Assembly (NCBI GenBank): GCA_947307375.1
Contig: CAMZIX010000050.1
Location: 1 to 9,182, forward strand
Direction of reading: 5' to 3'
Length of the DNA: 9,182 nt
Source of the DNA: an uncultured Clostridia bacterium
GTDB taxonomy: Bacteria > Bacillota_A > Clostridia > Oscillospirales > Oscillospiraceae
Shown here: positions 1 to 4,733 of the stretch, piece by piece
Numbering within the stretch: the first letter of the stretch is position 1
Layout of the letters: every line of letters begins with the position of its first letter
Notes under the pieces: model-generated
Database searches by the model: none
Told to the model about the DNA's origin: nothing
Seen by the model: only the letters and a program-made list of their open reading frames with translations
Program-made: the position numbers and the translations under genes

Positions 1-47
1 CCGAGCACGACCACGCCGCCCAGAAGCCCGAAGTCTGGGATCGCTGA
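1..47 (+). CDS. rplM: Ribosomal protein L13, 3' end only
   Basis: Only the last 14 codons and the TGA stop (45-47) are in the window, read in the frame whose first full codon is at 3. The tail reads EHDHAAQKPEVWDR, which fits the usual L13 C-terminus of the form GPEHxHxAQxPE. L13 is a large-subunit (50S) ribosomal protein. It is almost always encoded directly before S9, and here rpsI starts 17 bases after the stop, so the two form the usual rplM-rpsI operon. The promoter and the rest of the gene lie upstream of the window. Identification rests on a short tail plus gene order. Confidence 0.85.
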   Translation, partial: EHDHAAQKPEVWDR

Positions 48-48
48 G

Positions 49-56
49 AAGGAGGT
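49..56 (+). promoter_or_regulatory. Ribosome binding site of rpsI
   Basis: AAGGAGGT sits 8 bases before the ATG at 65 and starts directly after the rplM stop codon. It is a near-perfect complement of the 16S rRNA 3' end and fixes the rpsI start. Confidence 0.9.
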
Positions 57-64
57 AACACACT

Positions 65-475
65 ATGGCAACCTACAAGACCAAGAAGCCCTACATGTAC
101 GGCACCGGCCGTCGGAAATCCTCCGTCGCCCGCGTTCACCTGATCCCCAACGGCAGCGGCGTCATCACCATCAACGGCCGTGATATCGACGACTACTTCG
201 GCCTCGACACCCTGAAGCTGATCGTCCGTCAGCCTCTGGTCGCCACCAACACCCTCGGCAAGGTCGACATCGAAGCCACCGTCGCCGGCGGCGGCGTATC
301 CGGCCAGGCCGGCGCCATCCGCCACGGCATCGCCCGCGCCCTGCTCCTCGTCGACGAGGGCAACCGCGCCATCCTGAAGGCCGCCGGTCTGCTGACCCGC
401 GACCCGCGCATGAAAGAGCGCAAGAAGTACGGCCTCAAGGCCGCCCGCCGCGCTCCGCAGTTCAGCAAGCGCTGA
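65..475 (+). CDS. rpsI: Ribosomal protein S9
   Basis: Complete 136-residue small-subunit (30S) protein S9, close to the usual 130 or so residues. It shows the family signatures: [13 protein letters not shown] near residues 12-24, the glycine-rich [22 protein letters not shown] stretch (about 73-94), and the basic C-terminal tail with [20 protein letters not shown] followed by the invariant QFSKR end. In the known ribosome structure this S9 tail reaches the P-site tRNA, so the last residues are under strong constraint. It is the second gene of the rplM-rpsI operon and carries a strong ribosome binding site. GC-rich codon use matches the other core genes here. Its last 13 bases of coding sequence plus first stop base (461-473) recur at 1776-1788, suggesting the gene end serves as an integration site. 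Confidence 0.97.
   Translation: MATYKTKKPYMYGTGRRKSSVARVHLIPNGSGVITINGRDIDDYFGLDTLKLIVRQPLVATNTLGKVDIEATVAGGGVSGQAGAIRHGIARALLLVDEGNRAILKAAGLLTRDPRMKERKKYGLKAARRAPQFSKR
461..473 (+). repeat. Left copy of 13-bp rpsI-tail direct repeat (candidate attL)
   Basis: TTCAGCAAGCGCT encodes FSKR plus the first base of the stop. The identical 13 bases occur at 1776-1788. With one mismatch the match extends to 16 bases (…GAT here, …AAT there). Interpreted as one side of a duplicated attachment core; the exact crossover cannot be placed from one sequence. Confidence 0.6.
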
Positions 476-494
476 TCGAGATCTCAAAACATCG

Positions 495-537
495 AAAAAC
501 CTTGGAAAATCAATGTTTCCAGGGTTTTTTCTTTTTC
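495..537 (+). terminator. Intrinsic terminator after rpsI
   Basis: A 14-bp stem (495-508 with 516-529, one T-G wobble) with a 7-base loop runs into a T-rich tail through 537. It begins 19 bases after the rpsI stop. It lies inside the proposed cassette, and its stem is more AT-rich than that of the terminator at 1810-1845. Confidence 0.9.
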
Positions 538-677
538 AAATCCTTTTGATTTGATCTGACGAAATCTGACAAGAAATCAGTAGATCATACTGAGGGAACC
601 GCCCGTTTTAGACCCCTTTAAGTAAAAATGAGGGAAAACCGGCGAGGGACAGAACGGAACAAGACGATTCCCGAGGA

Positions 678-706
678 TTGAAAGGCATGCTCTCCTATGC
701 TATAAT
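678..706 (+). promoter_or_regulatory. Strong sigma-A promoter of the acyltransferase gene
   Basis: TTGAAA at 678-683, a 17-base spacer, then TATAAT at 701-706, preceded by TG one base upstream (TGCTATAAT, extended -10). The start of transcription should be near 713, giving a leader of about 47 bases. A near-consensus promoter means the gene does not depend on read-through from rpsI. The rest of 538-677 holds no gene that I can see. Confidence 0.8.
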
Positions 707-759
707 ATATTATCCATTACTCAAGAAAAGTTGATTGGTTGTTTTCGAGGCGGGTTAAA

Positions 760-1758
760 ATGGGCAACAATTCTTCTCACCGAATAGCTTTTTGGGATAA
801 CGTTAAAACAATCCTTATTTTATTGGTCGTGATGGGGCATTTCCTTTTGCCCGTCTCCCCAAAAGGGCAAATAGTCTTTTCGATATTTATATTTATATAT
901 CTGTTCCATATGCCCGCTTTTGTCTTTGTTTCAGGCTATTTCTCCAGGCGATATGTTGAAAAGGGAGCCTCGGACATCAGAAGACTCGTTGGCTTCCTTG
1001 TTCTTTATGTCTTTTTCAGCATAAGCATTTGGATCATAAAAATGTTATGCAAACATGATACTTCGATGCTGTTCATTTTCACGGCTTCTGAAGCGCCTTG
1101 GTATCTATTGTGTATGTTTTTGTGGTACTGTATGATCCCTTATTGTGCCAAGTTCCGACCACTAAGTATCATTGCATTATCCGTGCTGGCTGGTTTGCTG
1201 GTCGGATTTGAACGACAGGCCGGAGATTTTCTTGCCTTATCCAGATGCTTTGTATTCTTCCCTTTTTTCCTGTTGGGATATCATTTTGACATAAAAACGG
1301 TTTTAGAAGCTAAGCCCTCTATCAGAATTGTGTCCGGCATTATGCTGGTTGCTCTTTTTGTGTTAATCTGGATGTTTCCTGCGTTCTTTGCTCAACATGA
1401 ATGGGTAATATATGGCGCGATCGGATACTCAAACATGGTATCAGGGTTAATGGAACGACTTGTTTGGTACATCATAGTCACGATAATAATCGCAGCATTC
1501 TTTTATGTTGTTCCGCGGAAAAGGTATTTCTTTACATATATTGGACAACGGACACTGGCAATATATATCATTCACAGATTGATTCGTGAGATATGTCAGC
1601 ATTTAGGGTTTTTTAAAATGCTCTCATCAGATTTCATATCGTTTGTAAGCTGTTTTGCGATTTCTGTTGTTATTACATTCGCTCTTTCCGCAAAGAAGAT
1701 AACGGATTTGTTCAACAAGGCGTTTAGTGCACAGTACAAGCATATATTAAAAGAATGA
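760..1758 (+). CDS. Acyltransferase-3 family membrane protein (possible sugar O-acetyltransferase)
   Basis: A 332-residue, strongly hydrophobic protein with about ten membrane segments, the usual architecture of the acyltransferase-3 family (PF01757). Family landmarks in order: FWDNVKTILILLVVMGH (11-27, with the family's key His at 27), FHMPAFVFVSGYF (49-61), SRCFVFFPFFLLGY (161-174) and the late GQRTLAIYIIH (262-272). The best guess is transfer of an acetyl or other acyl group to a surface sugar, as in fucose/NodX-type O-acetylases; the substrate is unknown. I chose the ATG at 760, which has GAGG 9 bases upstream; a TTG at 739 in the same frame would add 7 residues but has no convincing ribosome binding site. 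Base composition differs sharply from the neighbours (20 of 60 G+C at 841-900 versus 41 of 60 at 7141-7200), pointing to recent transfer. It is the only gene between the two rpsI-tail repeats. Confidence 0.85.
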   Translation: MGNNSSHRIAFWDNVKTILILLVVMGHFLLPVSPKGQIVFSIFIFIYLFHMPAFVFVSGYFSRRYVEKGASDIRRLVGFLVLYVFFSISIWIIKMLCKHDTSMLFIFTASEAPWYLLCMFLWYCMIPYCAKFRPLSIIALSVLAGLLVGFERQAGDFLALSRCFVFFPFFLLGYHFDIKTVLEAKPSIRIVSGIMLVALFVLIWMFPAFFAQHEWVIYGAIGYSNMVSGLMERLVWYIIVTIIIAAFFYVVPRKRYFFTYIGQRTLAIYIIHRLIREICQHLGFFKMLSSDFISFVSCFAISVVITFALSAKKITDLFNKAFSAQYKHILKE

Positions 1759-1775
1759 AATCAGAGATTAGGAAA

Positions 1776-1788
1776 TTCAGCAAGCGCT
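1776..1788 (+). repeat. Right copy of 13-bp rpsI-tail direct repeat (candidate attR)
   Basis: Identical to 461-473. Read in the S9 frame it still ends FSKR followed by a stop (TAA at 1788-1790), and the residue before it is Lys rather than Gln. No other copy is seen in the window. It lies 17 bases after the acyltransferase stop codon. Confidence 0.6.
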
Positions 1789-1809
1789 AATTGGGTTATA
1801 TAAAACGAG

Positions 1810-1845
1810 AAAAGTCCCGGAACCGCAATGGTTCCGGGACTTTTT
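1810..1845 (+). terminator. Intrinsic terminator, possibly the displaced original rpsI terminator
   Basis: A perfect 15-bp stem (1810-1824 with 1830-1844), 5-base loop and T5 tail. It starts 19 bases after the second FSKR stop codon, the same spacing as the first terminator has to the true rpsI stop. Its GC-rich stem suits the host genome. It also terminates the acyltransferase transcript. The A-run on the other side could let it work on the minus strand as well. Confidence 0.9.
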
Positions 1846-2099
1846 GCGACAAATACTAGTAAAAAACAGATTCCCAGGGAGGCATACTCCGAGTGCGGCA
1901 CAGCGTGTGACGGGGAAATACACAGAAAGTTTTCATTGGACAATTATGTAGAAGCGAAGTATAATAAAACAACATATCATTCCTCGCTGAGCCTGAACAA
2001 TGTCTGTATCAAGATCGACAAGGACGGCGCCGGGGCTATCTGACATTTCCCGAGCCGGCGATCAAGCCTGTAAAGCCCGTCGGCGGTGAGACAAAATAA
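1846..2099 (+). pseudogene. Probable frameshifted 3' remnant of an unknown gene
   Basis: One plus-strand frame is open from the terminator at 1846 to a TGA at 2041-2043 and ends CIKIDKDGAGAI. Adding one base near 2036 continues it as YLTFPEPAIKPVKPVGGETK to a TAA at 2097-2099, directly before a terminator hairpin. This composite tail reads like a natural protein end, so I infer the 3' remainder of a gene broken by a single-base deletion and lacking its start. The apparent start codon at 1828 lies in the loop and stem of the preceding terminator and is not credible. The product is not recognised. Composition shifts from AT-rich (about 1920-1990) to GC-rich (after 2010). Confidence 0.3.
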
Positions 2100-2116
2100 G
2101 CCGGCTTCCCGGGATA

Positions 2117-2152
2117 AAAAAGAACTGCAGTACCTGTACTGCAGTTCTTTTT
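2117..2152. terminator. Bidirectional hairpin terminator
   Basis: A perfect 17-bp inverted repeat (2117-2133 with 2136-2152) flanked by A-runs on the left and T-runs on the right, so it gives a hairpin with a U tail on either strand. It lies 14 bases past the lipase stop on the minus strand and 17 bases past the end of the plus-strand gene remnant. Confidence 0.9.
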
Positions 2153-2166
2153 ATGCGCGTGGATTC

Positions 2167-2937
2167 TTACCATTCGATGAAGGGGTTGGGGTAGAAGACG
2201 CGGGAATCAAGGTCAAGCGTGAGCTTCGCGCCGCCGTATTTATAGCCGAGCACGTCATACTTGCCCCAGAGATCCGCGCGGGCGTAGGAGGCGTTGTGCG
2301 CGGTGATGGGACGGCCATAGTAGTGACCGTCCTCGCGGTTCAGGCCCAGAACGGCGCGGACCGGCGTGACGAAGAGGTTGCCGGAGAGATAGGGCACCGG
2401 GTCGGAAATGTCGCCCAGGCGGCGGACGGTGCCTTCCCGGAAGCCGGCGGCCAGCAGCGGAGAGCCGAAGCAGACCGTGTTGAGCACGTTATAGCCGGCC
2501 TTGACCGTGGCGTCGGCCGCGACCTGCTGGGCGATCATACCGCCGAGGCTGTGGCCGGCGAGGATGAGGTTGGAGCCGCGGGGGATGTTCTGCGTGATCA
2601 CCTTGACGACGTTGTGGTAATAGGGGCTCTGGAGATTGAAGCCGGACAGGAGGTCGGTGATCACCGCGGTGGACTGGTTGAAGACCAGCTCCGTGCCGGA
2701 CAGGGTCACAAGGTAGACCGTTTTGCTGCTGAAGCCGCTTTTCAGGGTACCCTTGACGACGCTGATGGGGCCTTTTTCCCCGCCGTTATAGCCGTCGCGC
2801 ACGAGCTGGTAGATCTCCGGCGCGGTGGTGAAGCTGCGGGGCGTGGAGGCATAGGCGGCGACGCCGCCCATCAGCATGGAGACGATCAGGATGAGGGCGA
2901 GGAGCTTCACCGTGAAGCTCAGACGTTTCTTTTGCAT
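2167..2937 (-). CDS. Secreted class-3 type lipase (alpha/beta hydrolase)
   Basis: A 256-residue protein with an N-terminal signal peptide or signal anchor: KKR at 3-5, hydrophobic stretch about 10-28, possible cleavage after AYA near 30. The nucleophile elbow is GHSLGG (128-133, Ser130). The acid is probably Asp179 in DISDPVPYL, with the class-3 style DPVP, and His214 in ITAHNASY completes the expected Ser-Asp-His triad. The order and spacing suit small triacylglycerol lipases or esterases of the class 3 fold. The protein should act outside the membrane on lipid or other esters; the substrate is not known. The start is set by GGAGGA 7 bases upstream. It is transcribed alone from a promoter that overlaps an inverted repeat, divergent from the zinc-ribbon/BI-1 gene. 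Confidence 0.85.
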   Translation of the reverse strand: MQKKRLSFTVKLLALILIVSMLMGGVAAYASTPRSFTTAPEIYQLVRDGYNGGEKGPISVVKGTLKSGFSSKTVYLVTLSGTELVFNQSTAVITDLLSGFNLQSPYYHNVVKVITQNIPRGSNLILAGHSLGGMIAQQVAADATVKAGYNVLNTVCFGSPLLAAGFREGTVRRLGDISDPVPYLSGNLFVTPVRAVLGLNREDGHYYGRPITAHNASYARADLWGKYDVLGYKYGGAKLTLDLDSRVFYPNPFIEW

Positions 2938-3010
2938 CGATGCTTCCTCCGCTTCATATGAAATGGTGTCCGTATATGTCCGAACCGCTCCGAACGGCGG
3001 CCGGAACGCT

Positions 3011-3030
3011 GTATGATTATCGTATCATAC
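3011..3030. promoter_or_regulatory. Inverted repeat overlapping the lipase -10 box (candidate operator)
   Basis: GTATGAT-N6-ATCATAC has perfect 7-base arms. The centre and right arm cover the -10 element of the lipase promoter, so a bound dimeric repressor would block transcription. The regulator is not in the window. Confidence 0.4.
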
Positions 3031-3047
3031 GGAAGGATCCTTGTAAA
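3019..3047 (-). promoter_or_regulatory. Lipase promoter
   Basis: Read on the minus strand: TTTACA (3047-3042), 17-base spacer, TACGAT (3024-3019). Transcription would start near 3012, giving a leader of about 75 bases. Confidence 0.55.
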
Positions 3048-3090
3048 CACGAGATTCGGAGAAAAGTAAGAACGCGGGGGCTTTCCCCGC

Positions 3091-3119
3091 TTGCGGAGCG
3101 GAGCGATCCGTGCTAAACT
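3091..3119 (+). promoter_or_regulatory. Promoter of the zinc-ribbon/BI-1 gene
   Basis: TTGCGG (3091-3096), 17-base spacer, TAAACT (3114-3119) with TG just upstream (TGCTAAACT). The leader would be about 25 bases. A 6-bp GC-rich hairpin (3074-3079 with 3085-3090) lies directly before the -35 box. Confidence 0.5.
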
Positions 3120-3150
3120 GACAGCAATGAAATCTAAGGAGGGATCGATC

Positions 3151-3966
3151 ATGGCGCTTTGCCCCTACTGCGGCACCGAAAACGAAGAGGGGAGCAAATA
3201 CTGCGCGGAATGCGGCGCCCCCATCGCCTCCGTCTCCCGCGCAAGGCGGGAAGATGACGTGGCTATGGTCGGCAATTCCGGGCTGATGCTCGGGCAGGCG
3301 GCCCGGCAGGCGCGGCTGGAGGCGGTCTGGGAGGAGGACCAGCTCATCGGCGCGCGGGCCTACAATGGCGTCCTGCTGGGCGTGCTGCTCTGGGGCTTTC
3401 TGATCAACGTCCTGCTGTGCGTCTATGTCGGAGATGTGACCCGCTACATCCCGTCCGGCGTCTTTCTGATCGGCTATCTGGTCTGCGCGATCGTCGGCAC
3501 GGTGATCGCCGGCAGGTCGCACAAGCCGCTCGTCAGCTTCCTGGGCTACAACCTGGTCGTACTGCCCTTCGGGCTCGCGATCGCGGCGGCGGTGACGGCC
3601 TACGGCGGCGTGGACAGTGCGGCCGTGAAGGACGCCTTCCTATACACGATGCTCATCAGCCTCGGCATGGGCGCGGCGGCGCTGGCCTTCCCGAGTCTGT
3701 TCGACAAGCTGGGCGGCGCGCTGCTGGGCGTACTGATCGGCGCGGTGATCTGCGAACTGCTGCTGCTGATCTTCCGCGTCGAGCAGAGCGTGACGGACTG
3801 GATCGTCGCGGGGATGTTCTGCCTCTACATCGGCTATGACGTGCACCGCTCGCAGCAGTTCGCCAAAACCCTGGACAACGCCGTGGACTGCGCGCTCGAC
3901 ATCTACCTCGATATCGCCAACCTCTTCCTGCGCCTGCTGCGTCTGCTGTCCAGAAAGAACAAGTGA
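3151..3966 (+). CDS. Zinc-ribbon protein with Bax-inhibitor-1-like membrane domain
   Basis: A 271-residue protein. Residues 4-21 form a zinc ribbon (CPYC, ten residues, CAEC). A polar linker with a charged stretch (about 28-70) follows, then six membrane segments near 73-93, 101-120, 130-150, 162-181, 188-208 and 214-230 and a last amphipathic or re-entrant segment (245-263). The C-terminal part, CLYIGYDVHRS then ALDIYLDIANLFLRLLRLL, matches the Bax inhibitor-1/YetJ family (PF01027). Asp230 and Asp254 are 24 residues apart, as are the Asp171/Asp195 pair of B. subtilis YetJ, a pH-sensitive Ca2+ leak channel. I infer an ion-leak or membrane-stress protein with an added cytosolic metal-binding head; function is untested. 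AAGGAGGG 7 bases before the ATG decides this start over one 60 bases upstream. Confidence 0.75.
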   Translation: MALCPYCGTENEEGSKYCAECGAPIASVSRARREDDVAMVGNSGLMLGQAARQARLEAVWEEDQLIGARAYNGVLLGVLLWGFLINVLLCVYVGDVTRYIPSGVFLIGYLVCAIVGTVIAGRSHKPLVSFLGYNLVVLPFGLAIAAAVTAYGGVDSAAVKDAFLYTMLISLGMGAAALAFPSLFDKLGGALLGVLIGAVICELLLLIFRVEQSVTDWIVAGMFCLYIGYDVHRSQQFAKTLDNAVDCALDIYLDIANLFLRLLRLLSRKNK

Positions 3967-3980
3967 ACGGAAGAACAGGA

Positions 3981-4018
3981 AACGCCGGGGCTGTGGCTCT
4001 CACAGTCCCGGCGTTTTT
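3981..4018 (+). terminator. Intrinsic terminator between convergent genes
   Basis: A 15-bp stem (3981-3995 with 4001-4015, one G-T wobble), 5-base loop, and T5 ending at 4018. It begins 14 bases after the zinc-ribbon/BI-1 stop. On the minus strand the trailing U-run is broken, so it should work less well for the converging operon, for which no better terminator is seen. Confidence 0.9.
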
Positions 4019-4022
4019 GCGC

Positions 4023-4724
4023 TCAGAGGAAAAACTTTTTGTGCAGCGACAGGCGCAGCGGGCGGCAGGCGCCGATGACGATCAGCATGATCCCCAGAAG
4101 GCTCAGCACGCTCAGAGGGATCAGCGACCACCAGCGCATCGCGACACCAAAGCTCACGCGCAGCAGAAATTCGATAAGCACACACAGCCCGCCCGCGGCG
4201 AGGAAGGCGCCGCCGAAAACGAAGAGCGCGCGGCGGCGCCGCTCGCCGAGCGCATAGCGCAGCAGCACGATGACGGTCTCCGCGATCAGCAGCACCGCGC
4301 CGCCGACCGGGAAGGCAAAGGACAGGAACCAATGTCCGCCACTTGCCAGGCACAGATACAGGCACAGGCCCAGCGCGGCCGCCATGCAGACGGGGAAAAA
4401 GATCACGGGATTGGGCCGCCGGAACCACAGCGGCAGGCAGAACATCAGATAGGCCGCCAGCAGACTGAAGGCCACGACGCCGCTCCAGCCGATCCTGCCG
4501 TTGAGGCGCTGATCCACCTGCAGGCAGATCAGGACCGGGAGCAGAAAGAGTACGCTGACGATGAACAGCAGCCCGCCGTGGCTGACGCTCTCCTCCCCGG
4601 CGCGCTGAGGATAGGGGAACGGCTCGGGCGGCTCCCTCAGCTCCGGATGATAAACGCGCAGGCCGCAGAGCGGGCATTTTTCCGCGCCCTTCTGCAGCTC
4701 CACGCCGCATTGCACACAGTACAT
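4023..4724 (-). CDS. Zinc-ribbon six-TM membrane protein (DUF6320-like)
   Basis: A 233-residue protein starting MYCVQCGVEL with a CxxC-x10-CxxC zinc ribbon (Cys3, 6, 17, 20; CPLCGLRVYHPEL). A proline-rich linker (about 27-45) follows, then six hydrophobic segments near 51-70, 79-99, 107-126, 132-156, 166-187 and 198-219, ending in a basic tail. From memory it resembles the uncharacterised Firmicutes family DUF6320, often next to condensation-type acyltransferases as it is here; I cannot confirm this by search. It is the second gene of an operon: its ribosome binding site (GAGGTGAG) overlaps the TGA stop of the upstream acyltransferase, with 9 bases between the two reading frames, so translation is probably coupled. 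This suggests the two products work together, perhaps with the zinc ribbon as a cytosolic docking head. Function unknown. Confidence 0.7.
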   Translation of the reverse strand: MYCVQCGVELQKGAEKCPLCGLRVYHPELREPPEPFPYPQRAGEESVSHGGLLFIVSVLFLLPVLICLQVDQRLNGRIGWSGVVAFSLLAAYLMFCLPLWFRRPNPVIFFPVCMAAALGLCLYLCLASGGHWFLSFAFPVGGAVLLIAETVIVLLRYALGERRRRALFVFGGAFLAAGGLCVLIEFLLRVSFGVAMRWWSLIPLSVLSLLGIMLIVIGACRPLRLSLHKKFFL

Positions 4725-4733
4725 GGTCTCACC

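Larger units (their letters stand above)
461..1788 (+). mobile_element. Candidate integrated cassette at the 3' end of rpsI
   Basis: The interval is bounded by two identical 13-bp copies of the rpsI 3' end. Inside are a terminator (495-537), a promoter (678-706) and one AT-rich acyltransferase gene, against GC-rich flanking genes. Integration into the 3' end of a conserved gene, with the gene end restored by the incoming DNA, is typical of tyrosine-recombinase islands and integrative conjugative elements, and I recall rpsI as one such target in Firmicutes. No integrase, excisionase or relaxase is visible. If real, it is a decayed or in-trans mobilised remnant (the integrase-less att-flanked type sometimes called CIME). 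AT-rich sequence continues beyond 1788, so the history may involve more than one event. Confidence 0.45.

Noticed and set aside
1761..1943. 60-codon minus-strand frame over the terminator at 1810-1845
   Set aside because: It reads through a perfect terminator stem and one candidate att copy and has no convincing ribosome binding site.
1828..2043. Start codon at 1828 for an intact 71-residue gene
   Set aside because: The ATG lies in the loop and stem of a terminator with no ribosome binding site; the frame is better explained as a broken gene tail.
2086..2961. 291-codon plus-strand open frame over the lipase gene
   Set aside because: It passes through a terminator hairpin and has shadow-type composition; the minus-strand lipase has signal peptide, active-site motifs and ribosome binding site.
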